A stretch of DNA of 64,000 bases from Acidiphilium rubrum (GTDB lineage: Bacteria; Pseudomonadota; Alphaproteobacteria; Acetobacterales; Acetobacteraceae). The notes below the pieces were generated by a model that was given only the letters and a program-made list of their open reading frames with translations, did not search any database and had not been told where the DNA came from. The position numbers and the translations under genes were made by a program. The stretch lies in assembly GCF_900156265.1 (NCBI RefSeq), contig NZ_FTNE01000004.1, forward strand, positions 124,001-188,000, read 5' to 3'. The first letter of the stretch is position 1. Each line of letters starts with the position of its first letter. This document shows positions 18,110-26,244 of the stretch, piece by piece.

Positions 18110-18823
18110 ATGAAAAAACTCAAAGCCGTCCTACTCGCCAACGCCCTCGTGCTCGGCCTCAGCGGTATCGCCCATGCGGGCCTCGCGCTCAACGATACCT
18201 ACCAGTTTTCGGTCTGGAGCGGCACTTACACATCGCTCGGCATCACCGGTAACGCCACCACCAATCTTGGCGATGAGCCGACTGGTGCTCCCACGGCCCA
18301 GTTTACCTACACCGGCCCGCTCAACTTCGTTAACGACGGATCACAATCCAGCACCAATCTCGCCGGCGCATTTTTCGGCACCTACGCCAGCGGTATCGAT
18401 GCGAACGGCTTCGTAAGCAACACGGGTCAGTACTCCGGCGCCGCCGATTTCCTCGCGCACGATCAACTGAGCAGCATCGGTCTGAGCGGCAACGCACTTG
18501 TCACTTACATGATGATCACCGGGGTCTACACCGCTGCCGCCGGTACCAATGTCACCATCAGCCATGATGACGGTGCCTCGCTCTATGCCGGTATCGGCAA
18601 CACCCCGGTCATTCAGAGCGGTTCATTCACCGGACAGATTCCCTCACCCGGCGTCCTGCCCGTAGCGACCGATGCACCATTCCGACTTGTCTATGTCGAA
18701 GCCAACGGCGCTCCCTCGGTCCTGCAGGTTTCGGTTCCGGAACCCGGTTCACTCGCCCTGCTCGGCACCGGTCTGCTCGGCCTTGGCCTCGTCCTGCGCC
18801 GCCGCAACCGCAACCGCACCTGA
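18110..18823 (+). CDS. PEP-CTERM sorting-domain protein
   Basis: 237 residues. Signal peptide MKKLKAVLLANALVLGLSG with likely cleavage after AHA, then a low-charge beta-type body containing ISHDDGASLYAGIG, reminiscent of PA14-like or lectin-like modules in other PEP-CTERM proteins. The C-terminus is VPEPGSLALLGTGLLGLGLV followed by RRRNRNRT. The frame is open far upstream, but the ATG at 18110 gives a proper signal peptide, has CCGGAG before it and follows the RpoN site. Its TGA abuts the stop of the convergent GNAT gene (TGATCA). Confidence 0.9.
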   Translation: MKKLKAVLLANALVLGLSGIAHAGLALNDTYQFSVWSGTYTSLGITGNATTNLGDEPTGAPTAQFTYTGPLNFVNDGSQSSTNLAGAFFGTYASGIDANGFVSNTGQYSGAADFLAHDQLSSIGLSGNALVTYMMITGVYTAAAGTNVTISHDDGASLYAGIGNTPVIQSGSFTGQIPSPGVLPVATDAPFRLVYVEANGAPSVLQVSVPEPGSLALLGTGLLGLGLVLRRRNRNRT

Positions 18824-19945
18824 TCAGCCACGCCAACGCGCGATCCTGGCGCGAGTTGCCAGGATCGCCGCGGCCACACTCCGGCGCGGTGCCGCGCGCA
18901 TCCAGCGCATCGCCACGCTGCCATCCGCCAGGCTGGTCTTGTACCGGTCATCCCCCGCCAGAAAATCGTAACCATCCAGCCCAAGCGCCTGATAATGCCG
19001 CATCGCCGCGACATGGCACACCAAGCCGGGTTTTTCATGCGGTTGCGCCGGATCATACGCAAACCCGCTCTGATACGAGCTGACCCGGCCGCGCCACACG
19101 AAATTATACAAATACCCGATCACCCGGTCCCCCGCCGCCACCCGCAGCACATCGACCGCACCGCACGCCACACCGCGCGCCACCAGCGCCGCATGAAACC
19201 GCCCAAACCCAGCCCCGGCGAACGCCCCCGCCTTGCCGCGCGTCTCCCACGTCTGCCGGTGCAAATCCGCCAGCGCCGCCAGCCAGGCCTCTGCCTCCAC
19301 CACCGTTGCCGCCCGCGCCACCGAAATCGGGCCGCTGGCCTCATACCGCCGCCACGCCCGGTTGATCTGCTGGCGCGTATTGGCGGAAATAACATCGAGG
19401 CAATCGGCCCCCGCCGCCCGCAACCGCGCGAGGTCGCGCCACGGTGCCGCGCGCAGCATCCCGCCATCCGTCACGCCGGCCAACCGCGCCGCCGCCGCAT
19501 CCTCCGGGCCAAGACCCGACAGGCGCAATATCCAGCCCAACCCGGCACGCGGCCGCAGCGCAGCCTCAAACCATGCCGCCCGCGCCTCCGGCCGGTCCCG
19601 CACCACCAGCGGCCCGTTATGTTCGATGAACACGCTGTCCTCATCCGCGACGCCGGTCTCCGCGAGCCAAAACTGGCTCAGCCCGAATCGCCGTCCACCG
19701 TAGCCCAGCAGCCCGATCGCAACGATCCGCTCCTCCGCCTCGATCGTCAGCACCAGCGCACGGCGAAACCGTTCATCGAACCGGCAGCCCAGCCACAACC
19801 ACGACTGAAACACCGAGCCATCCGCCTCGGCCTCGACCCGCCGCCACAAATCCCCCAGCTGCTGCGCGTCGCCGGCCGGGCGAAGCGCCGCCACCAATCC
19901 CCGGCCGGCCGCCCATCGCTTGTTAGACCCGGCCATCCATGTCAT
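18824..19945 (-). CDS. GNAT-family (FemAB/CelD-type) acyltransferase
   Basis: 373 residues from the ATG at 19945. The C-terminal half has the Acetyltransf_6 pattern seen in CelD/BcsL/FemAB-like proteins of polysaccharide loci: ISANTRQQINRAWRRYE, LADLHRQTWETRGK, then GYLYNFVWRGRVSSYQSGF and the LGLDGYDFLAGDDRYKTSL ending. Likely role: transferring an acetyl or aminoacyl group to a sugar during exopolysaccharide assembly (inferred from family and context). The frame is open further upstream but would overlap the divergent deacetylase. Only 33 bases separate the two starts. Confidence 0.8.
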   Translation of the reverse strand: MTWMAGSNKRWAAGRGLVAALRPAGDAQQLGDLWRRVEAEADGSVFQSWLWLGCRFDERFRRALVLTIEAEERIVAIGLLGYGGRRFGLSQFWLAETGVADEDSVFIEHNGPLVVRDRPEARAAWFEAALRPRAGLGWILRLSGLGPEDAAAARLAGVTDGGMLRAAPWRDLARLRAAGADCLDVISANTRQQINRAWRRYEASGPISVARAATVVEAEAWLAALADLHRQTWETRGKAGAFAGAGFGRFHAALVARGVACGAVDVLRVAAGDRVIGYLYNFVWRGRVSSYQSGFAYDPAQPHEKPGLVCHVAAMRHYQALGLDGYDFLAGDDRYKTSLADGSVAMRWMRAAPRRSVAAAILATRARIARWRG

Positions 19946-19978
19946 CGTGCCATCGTATTGGAATTGCCGAAAGCCGCA

Positions 19979-21004
19979 ATGTTCCCGGATATCCTGCCGA
20001 ACCCCCGCGCCGTGAGCATGCGCCAGCCCACCCGTGTCGCCACCGTGCTGATCGACACCGAGGAGGATTTCGACTGGGCGGACCCGACCGAAGGCACCGA
20101 CTACGCGACCGCCTACCTGACCCGCATCGCCGATCTGCAACCCATCTTCACGGCGCATGGCGTGGTGCCGACCTATCTGGTTACCTACCCCATCCTCGAA
20201 AACCCCGACCTCGTGCGCCTGTTCGCCCGCTACCGCGATCGCGGCGAAGCGGCGCTCGGCATCCAGCTCCACCCCTGGGTCACCCCGCCGTTCGAGGGTC
20301 ATGGCACCGCTGCCCAATCCTTCGGCGGCAATCTCGCGCCGGATGTCGAAGCCCGCAAGCTCGCCGCCCTGTGCACCCGCTTCACCGCCTGTTTCGGCAC
20401 CGCACCGCTGGTGTTTCGCGCCGGCCGCTACGGCCTCAGCCGCCAGACCGCGACCCTGATCGAGCAGGAAGGCATCCTGATCGATACCAGCATCGCGCCG
20501 CGCACATCGATGCTCGATGAAGCCGGCCCCGACTACAGTAGGATCGATTTTTCCCCCTTCTGGTTCGGTGCCCGGCGGCCCATCCTCGAACTGCCGCTCG
20601 GCCGCGCCATCGTCGGCTGGGGCGGCAGCGCCGGCAGCCGGCTCTACCGGACCTTGATCCGCTCGAACGATGCCTGGGCGCCGCTTGCCGGCCTGCTCGC
20701 GCGTATTGGTTGCGCCGAACGCATCACCCTGTCACCGGAAGGCAACGACCCGCGGGCAATGATCCGCCTGGTCAAAGGCCTGCTCAACCGCGATCGCACC
20801 ATCCTGCCGCTCAGCTTCCACAGCTCCTCGGTGGCCCCCGGCCGCAACCCCTACGTCCGCTCGCGCGCCGATCTGCACCGCTTCTACGACGATCTCTCGT
20901 CGATTCTCTGCACCCTGTCCGATGATTTCGGCTGCCGCTTTGCCGCCGCCACCGATATCCTCACCCTCCTCGATCAGCCCCCCAACCCAGGCGGCCGGCC
21001 GTGA
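19979..21004 (+). CDS. polysaccharide deacetylase-like (NodB-fold) protein
   Basis: 341 residues from the ATG at 19979; an ATG at 20018 is possible. The N-terminal VLIDTEEDFDWADP supplies the conserved acidic metal-site motif of WalW-like deacetylases. Later come IQLHPWVTPPF with a histidine ligand and LVFRAGRYGLS. It probably removes N- or O-acetyl groups from a surface polysaccharide. No signal peptide is visible, so a cytoplasmic role on lipid-linked intermediates is possible. The stop overlaps the next start as GTGA. Confidence 0.83.
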   Translation: MFPDILPNPRAVSMRQPTRVATVLIDTEEDFDWADPTEGTDYATAYLTRIADLQPIFTAHGVVPTYLVTYPILENPDLVRLFARYRDRGEAALGIQLHPWVTPPFEGHGTAAQSFGGNLAPDVEARKLAALCTRFTACFGTAPLVFRAGRYGLSRQTATLIEQEGILIDTSIAPRTSMLDEAGPDYSRIDFSPFWFGARRPILELPLGRAIVGWGGSAGSRLYRTLIRSNDAWAPLAGLLARIGCAERITLSPEGNDPRAMIRLVKGLLNRDRTILPLSFHSSSVAPGRNPYVRSRADLHRFYDDLSSILCTLSDDFGCRFAAATDILTLLDQPPNPGGRP

Positions 21005-22263
21005 GCGCGCGCGACGGCATCATCCTGATCGCGAATAATTTCCCGCCCGTGCAAGGCGGCTCGGCGGTGGTGTACGGCGCGCTCGCCCGCCAGGCCGCCC
21101 CGCAGGTCAGCGTGCTGGCACCGCGCGTCAGCTATACCGATGGTCTGCCTTTGATCGGCTGGCGCGAACACGACCGCGCCGCCGCCCAACCGCGATCCGG
21201 CGCGCCCGGCTACCGCGTCCACCGGCTCGCCCTGCTCCGCACCCCGATCGGTGGTCCCCAGCAGGGCGGCATCGGTCGGCTGCGCTTCATCGCGCGCGAC
21301 CTGCTGATCCGGCTGCGCATCCTCGCCGCCCTGCGCGCCATGCTCGGCTCCGGGCGCATCGGGGCGGTCTGCATCGGCGAACTCGTGCCCTCCGGCTGGC
21401 TGTTCGCCGTCCTGCGCCGCTGGCCCGGCGTGCGCCGCATCGTCTATATCCACGGCGAGGAAATCACCACGCGCGATGATTACGACCCCGATTGGTCGCG
21501 CCGCCGCCGCAGCCTCGCCGCCGCCGATGCCATCATTGTGGTCAGCCGTTTCACCGCCGAAGCGGTCCGCACCCTGCTTGCCGGCACGTCCGCGCCGCCG
21601 ATCGTCCTGATCGAAAACGGCGTCGATTTCCGCCGCTTCTCATCGAGCGCGCGGCGCCCCGACCTGATCGCGCATTACGGTCTGGAGGATAAATTCGTCT
21701 ATGTCTCGGTCTGCCGCCTGCTCGAAAAAAAGGGCATCGATCACGCCATCCGCGCCTTCGCTTCGGTCTGGGCCGATCACCCCGAATGCCGGTTTCTGGT
21801 CGTCGGCGCCGGCCCCTTTGCCGATACCCTGCGCGCCATCGCAACCGAATCCGGTGTGGCCGATGCGGTCATTTTCGCCGGTGCGGTCGCCGATGTCGAT
21901 CTGGCCGACCATTACGCGCTGGGCGATGTGTTCGTCATGCCCAACCGCGCGCTACCCTCGGGCGATACCGAAGGCTTCGGCCTGGTCTTCCTGGAAGCCA
22001 ATGCCGCCGGCCTGCCGGTCATCGCCGGGCGCGACGGCGGCAGCGTCGATGCCGTGACCGATGGTATCAACGGCCTGGTGGTCGATGGCCACGCGATCCC
22101 CGCGATCGAAGCCGCCATGCGCCGCCTGCACGACGACCCAGCCCTGCGCGCCCATATCGCCGCCCAGGGGCTCGCCTGCGCCCAAGCCGCCGATTGGCAG
22201 GTCAAGGCGCGTGACTTCGTCGCCGCCTGCCTCGATCGCACGCCCACCCCCAATTCCGCATGA
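21001..22263 (+). CDS. GT4-type glycosyltransferase
   Basis: 420 residues from a GTG overlapping the deacetylase stop. The N-terminal acceptor domain opens with IILIANNFPPVQGGSA. The donor domain has VSVCRLLEKKGIDHAIRAF and the E-x7-E motif EGFGLVFLEANAAGLPVIAG. It transfers a sugar from a nucleotide donor, presumably in exopolysaccharide repeat-unit assembly. It is followed 6 bases later by a second FemAB/CelD-like gene. Confidence 0.88.
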   Translation: MSARDGIILIANNFPPVQGGSAVVYGALARQAAPQVSVLAPRVSYTDGLPLIGWREHDRAAAQPRSGAPGYRVHRLALLRTPIGGPQQGGIGRLRFIARDLLIRLRILAALRAMLGSGRIGAVCIGELVPSGWLFAVLRRWPGVRRIVYIHGEEITTRDDYDPDWSRRRRSLAAADAIIVVSRFTAEAVRTLLAGTSAPPIVLIENGVDFRRFSSSARRPDLIAHYGLEDKFVYVSVCRLLEKKGIDHAIRAFASVWADHPECRFLVVGAGPFADTLRAIATESGVADAVIFAGAVADVDLADHYALGDVFVMPNRALPSGDTEGFGLVFLEANAAGLPVIAGRDGGSVDAVTDGINGLVVDGHAIPAIEAAMRRLHDDPALRAHIAAQGLACAQAADWQVKARDFVAACLDRTPTPNSA

Positions 22264-22269
22264 CCCAGC

Positions 22270-23313
22270 ATGACCGCGGATGATATCACGGCCGGCCCGG
22301 CGCGCCTCCTCGCCTGGTCAGCGCTCGACGCGCCGACCATCGCCCGCTTCGCTCATCCCACGGCCGATCTGTTCGCAAGCCATCTCTGGTTCGATCTACT
22401 GGCCCGGGCCGCCGCACCGCCGGGCCTCATAGCCGGCTGCGTCATTACCGCCGATGCCGCGATCCCAGTCTGGAGCCGGCAGGGCAGGGTGGTCGCCGGC
22501 CTGTCGAGCCCCTATTCGCTCGCCTTCACCCCACGCCTCGGCGCCACCCCGGCCGCCGCCGGCCGCACCTTCGCCCGCATCGCCCGCCGCCACGCCACAC
22601 TCCGGCTCGATGCGCTCGACCCCGCTCAACCGGGCCTCGCCCCGTTCCTCGATGCGATAACGTCCAGCGGCATCATCGTGCAGCGCTTCAGCCATTTCGG
22701 CGACTGGCAAGCCCCGGTCGAAACCGACCGTTTCGATGCCTGGCTCGCCGCCCGCCCCGGCAGCCTGCGCAGCACCATCACCCGCAAACTCAAACGCGCG
22801 CGCGGCGCCACATCGTTCAGCTTCATCGACTCCGAAGCGGGCCTCGCCGCCGGCATCAGCGCCTTCGAACAGGTCTACGCCGTTTCCTGGAAACAGCCCG
22901 AACCCTTCGCCGCGTTCAACGCCGCCTGCATGCGCAGCCTCGCCGATGCCGGTCTGCTGCGTCTCGGCATTCTCGCGACAGCGTCGGGCCCGATCGCCGC
23001 GCAATACTGGGCGGTGTCCGGCGGCCGTGCCATGCTGTTGAAACTCGCGCATGACGAAGCCCACACCGCCCTATCCCCCGGTACCGTCCTGACCGCGCAG
23101 ATGCTCGCCGCCATTCTGGCCCGGGATCGTCCCACCGCGCTCGATTTCGGCCGCGGCGATGATCCCTATAAACGCCTCTGGGTCGACCAGCGGCACGAAC
23201 GGATCGGCGCCCTGCTGATCAACCCGCGCCGACCGGCGGGCGTGCTCGCACTGGTCCGCGGTCAGGTTGGTGCGTTAAGACGTCGGCTCAGACAAAGGAA
23301 GGACAACACTTAA
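22270..23313 (+). CDS. GNAT-family (FemAB/CelD-type) acyltransferase
   Basis: 347 residues with the same architecture as the protein at 18824-19945 but diverged. Acetyltransf_6 landmarks are RPGSLRSTITRKLKRARG, FEQVYAVSWKQPEPF, AAQYWAVSGGRAMLLKLAHDE and TALDFGRGDDPYKRLWVDQ near the end. A role in modifying exopolysaccharide sugars or linking them to a carrier is inferred from family and context. Repeat copies C and D lie immediately downstream. Confidence 0.78.
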   Translation: MTADDITAGPARLLAWSALDAPTIARFAHPTADLFASHLWFDLLARAAAPPGLIAGCVITADAAIPVWSRQGRVVAGLSSPYSLAFTPRLGATPAAAGRTFARIARRHATLRLDALDPAQPGLAPFLDAITSSGIIVQRFSHFGDWQAPVETDRFDAWLAARPGSLRSTITRKLKRARGATSFSFIDSEAGLAAGISAFEQVYAVSWKQPEPFAAFNAACMRSLADAGLLRLGILATASGPIAAQYWAVSGGRAMLLKLAHDEAHTALSPGTVLTAQMLAAILARDRPTALDFGRGDDPYKRLWVDQRHERIGALLINPRRPAGVLALVRGQVGALRRRLRQRKDNT

Positions 23314-23355
23314 GCAAGCGCTTCTTTTTTGAGAAAAAGAAGCAAAAAACTTTTG
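23312..23355 (+). repeat. dispersed A/T hairpin element, copy C
   Basis: Arms GCTTCTTTTT (23320-23329) and AAAAAGAAGC (23334-23343), followed by AAAAAACTTTTGGTCCT. Same orientation as copy B. It starts essentially at the stop of the GNAT gene, as expected for a terminator, and faces copy D about 50 bases away. Confidence 0.75.
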
Positions 23356-23400
23356 GTCCTATAGGGCTGTGCCGGTGCCAACGCCCGTGCCCCAGATTAA

Positions 23401-23445
23401 CAAAAGTTTTTTGCTGCTTTTTTCCAAAAAAGCAGTACTTCCCTA
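23401..23445 (-). repeat. dispersed A/T hairpin element, copy D
   Basis: Arms CTGCTTTTTT (23414-23423) and AAAAAAGCAG (23426-23435) with a CC loop, in reverse orientation. Compared with the other copies, one base has changed in each arm (TTC to TGC, GAA to GCA), so pairing is kept. The next glycosyltransferase starts 31 bases to the right. Confidence 0.75.
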
Positions 23446-23475
23446 CCCCTTCCGCCGAACCAGGACCCATTCTGC

Positions 23476-24588
23476 ATGCGTATTCTCTACAGCCACCGGA
23501 TCCAGTCGCGCGATGGCCAGTCCGTCCATGTCGAAGACCTCGTCGCGGCATTCCGTGCCGCTGGCCACGAAGTTCTGGTGGTCGGCCCCTCATTTTACGA
23601 ATCGACCGGCTTCGGCGCCGAAACCACCTGGGTCGCCAGGCTGCGCGCCGCCCTGCCCGGCGCAATCGGCGAACTGGCCGAACTCGCCTACAATATCCCC
23701 GCCTGGTGGCGGCTGCGCCAGGCGGCCGCCGGTTTTAACCCCGATTTCATCTACGAGCGCTACAATCTGTTCTACCTCGCCGGGATGTGGCTCGCCCGTG
23801 AGCGCAAAATCCCTTTCCTGGTCGAGGTCAATTCACCGCTCGCCGAGGAGCGCATCGCCCATGGCGGGCTGAAACTGCACGGTCTCGCCCGTTTGGCGGA
23901 GCGCGCGGTCTGGCGCGCCGCCACCCGCGTGTTCGCCGTCACCAAGGTGCTCGGCGCGCGCATCACCGCGGTCGGCGTCGATCCCGCCAACCTCGTCATC
24001 ACGCCCAACGGCATCAATCTCGACCGTTTCGCGCCCCGCCCCCCAACCACCGATCGCCGCGCGGTGCTCGGCTTCATCGGTTTCGTGCGCCCCTGGCATG
24101 GTATCGAACCGGTGATCACCGCGCTGGCCGAAAGTCCGGACAAATTCGATTTCGTCATCGCCGGCGAAGGTCCCGCCCGGCCCATCCTCGAATCCATGGT
24201 CGCATCGGCCGGCCTCGCCGATCACGTCAGCTTCGCCGGCCTGGTCGCGCGCGATGCGGTGCCCGGCTTCCTTGCCGGTATCGACATCGCCCTGCAACCC
24301 CGCGCGGTCGACTACGCCTCGCCGCTCAAACTGTTCGAATACATGGCCGCCGGCTGCGCCATCGTGGCGCCGGATCAACCCAATCTGCGCGAGATCCTGG
24401 TCGATGGCGAAACTGCCCTGCTGTTCGAGCCGGAAAACTGGGCCGCGCTCTGGGCCTGTATCGCCCGCCTCGCCGCCGATCCCGCCCTGCGCGCCCGCCT
24501 CGGCCAGGCCGCGCGCGCCGAGGTGATCAGCCGTGACTACACCTGGGCCGGCAACGCGCGCCGGGTCATCGCATCGCTGCCGTCATGA
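23476..24588 (+). CDS. GT4-type glycosyltransferase, exosortase-locus style
   Basis: 370 residues. MRILYSHRIQSRDGQSVHVE at the N-terminus gives way to a GT1/GT4 donor domain with ITPNGINLDRF, LGFIGFVRPWHG and SPLKLFEYMAAGCAIVAPD. It is probably one of the transferases building the exopolysaccharide repeat. The stop overlaps the next gene's start as ATGA, so the two are likely co-translated. Confidence 0.88.
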   Translation: MRILYSHRIQSRDGQSVHVEDLVAAFRAAGHEVLVVGPSFYESTGFGAETTWVARLRAALPGAIGELAELAYNIPAWWRLRQAAAGFNPDFIYERYNLFYLAGMWLARERKIPFLVEVNSPLAEERIAHGGLKLHGLARLAERAVWRAATRVFAVTKVLGARITAVGVDPANLVITPNGINLDRFAPRPPTTDRRAVLGFIGFVRPWHGIEPVITALAESPDKFDFVIAGEGPARPILESMVASAGLADHVSFAGLVARDAVPGFLAGIDIALQPRAVDYASPLKLFEYMAAGCAIVAPDQPNLREILVDGETALLFEPENWAALWACIARLAADPALRARLGQAARAEVISRDYTWAGNARRVIASLPS

Positions 24589-25685
24589 GCCGCAAGCAGC
24601 GCATCCTGCACGTCTTCCCGAGCTTCGCCGCCGGTGGCGCACAGATGCGCATGGCCGCACTCGCCAATTATTTCGGCGCACGTTTCGCCCACACGATCAT
24701 CGCGCTTGATCACGAGACCACCTGCCGCGATCGGCTCGACCCGGCGCTGGATGTAGCATTTCCTGCCGCGCCCGCGATGCGCCAGCCCTTGCCGCAGCGC
24801 CTGCTCACGATCGCCGCAGCCATGCGCACCCACCAGCCGGATCTCCTGATGACCAGCAACTGGGGCGCGATCGAATGGGCGATCGCCAACCGGCTGGGCC
24901 CGCGCATCCGCCACATCCACACCGAGGATGGCTTCGGCCGTGACGAGCGCGACCGCCAACTGCCGCGCCGGGTATGGACGCGCCGGCTGATCCTCCGATC
25001 GAGCACAACGATCGTCCCCTCGCAGACCTTGCTGGACACCGCGACCACCATCTGGCGCCTGCCGCCCCGCGCCCTGCACTACATTCCCAACGGCATCGAT
25101 CTTGCCACATTCACCCCGGCCGCCGCGCCGCGCAACGGTCCGCCGGTGATCGGCTGCGTCGCCGCCTTGCGGCCGGAGAAAAATCTGGCCCGCCTGCTCC
25201 GCGCCGCCGCCATCGCGCGGCGTCACCACGCGTTCGATCTGGTCCTGCTGGGCGACGGGCCGGATCGCGCCGCCCTCGAAGCCCTGGCAAACGACCTGTC
25301 CCTCCCGGTCCGCTTTCTCGGCGCGCTGGCCGAGCCTGCCCCGGTATATCGCGAGTTCACCATCTTCGCATTGAGTTCGGATACTGAGCAGATGCCCCTG
25401 TCGGTGATGGAGGCCATGGCGTCGGGCCTGCCCGTCGTCACCACGCGCGTCGGCGATATCGCCCGCATGGTCGCACCGGAGAACCTCGATTTCCTGACCG
25501 CGCGCGATGATCAGGCGATGGCCGATGCCATGGGTGAATTACTCGCGGACCCGGCACGACAGACCTCGATCGGTCTTGCGAACCGTCGCCACGCCGAACA
25601 GCATTTCGATTTCAGCGTTATGGCAGCGCGCTGGCAGGCCCTGATGGCGCCGGACGAACCGCGCGCGGCGCCAGACGCAGCCTAA
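24585..25685 (+). CDS. GT4-type glycosyltransferase
   Basis: 366 residues. The N-terminal ILHVFPSFAAGGAQMRMA is the glycine-rich start typical of GT4 enzymes in polysaccharide loci. The donor domain shows YIPNGIDLATF, GCVAALRPEKNLARLLRA and MPLSVMEAMASGLPVVTTRVG. Donor and acceptor unknown. It overlaps the preceding transferase by 4 bases and converges on the small membrane gene, sharing 4 bases with its end. Confidence 0.88.
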   Translation: MSRKQRILHVFPSFAAGGAQMRMAALANYFGARFAHTIIALDHETTCRDRLDPALDVAFPAAPAMRQPLPQRLLTIAAAMRTHQPDLLMTSNWGAIEWAIANRLGPRIRHIHTEDGFGRDERDRQLPRRVWTRRLILRSSTTIVPSQTLLDTATTIWRLPPRALHYIPNGIDLATFTPAAAPRNGPPVIGCVAALRPEKNLARLLRAAAIARRHHAFDLVLLGDGPDRAALEALANDLSLPVRFLGALAEPAPVYREFTIFALSSDTEQMPLSVMEAMASGLPVVTTRVGDIARMVAPENLDFLTARDDQAMADAMGELLADPARQTSIGLANRRHAEQHFDFSVMAARWQALMAPDEPRAAPDAA

Positions 25686-26002
25686 AAAATCCGCATTCCA
25701 AGTTCAATGATCGCCCACCAGCAAATCAAAGCCAGTGCGATCATGATCGGAATCGCCATGCGCAGACTGAGCCGCTCATGATCCCCCGCCCCGAGACCAG
25801 GCTGCACCTGATCATCGGTCTGATCCCAGTTGCGCCGGTCCGGCCGCACCAGCACGGTCCGCCTGCGCAGACCAAAGCCCCAGCCACGCCGGCCGGCCGG
25901 TCCGTCGAAGCCACCCGCACTGTTGGGGCGCTTCGTCATGATGTGCGACAAGGAACGATAGATGAGCACTCCCTTCGAACGATAGACAACACCGAGACCC
26001 AT
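25682..26002 (-). CDS. small single-pass membrane protein
   Basis: 106 residues from the ATG at 26002 (GGGAA 8 bases upstream), or 85 from the ATG at 25939, which lacks a good ribosome site. A basic Gly/Arg-rich middle (RRGWGFGLRRRTVLVR) precedes a single C-terminal helix, MAIPIMIALALICWWAIIEL. I do not recognise the family. The gene separates the transferases from the amidotransferase and points against both. Confidence 0.5.
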   Translation of the reverse strand: MGLGVVYRSKGVLIYRSLSHIMTKRPNSAGGFDGPAGRRGWGFGLRRRTVLVRPDRRNWDQTDDQVQPGLGAGDHERLSLRMAIPIMIALALICWWAIIELGMRIF

Positions 26003-26244
26003 GAACTGATTCCCAAAAAATGACTATCGCACCATTTTTGAACTTCGTCTTGATCATTCATATTAAAAAGCTGTTAACACAAGGTTAATTGTCCAGAAGA
26101 AAAGGAAATGGACCGGCCGCAGCCGTCGTTGTTCGCGTATCGGTAGGTGAGGTTTCATGATATCGTGTCGCTATTATTGATGGTTCGACGTCCAGCGCCG
26201 GTCAATTTCGCGTCCCGGTCGGACGTATCGGGAGATTTGAGTAG

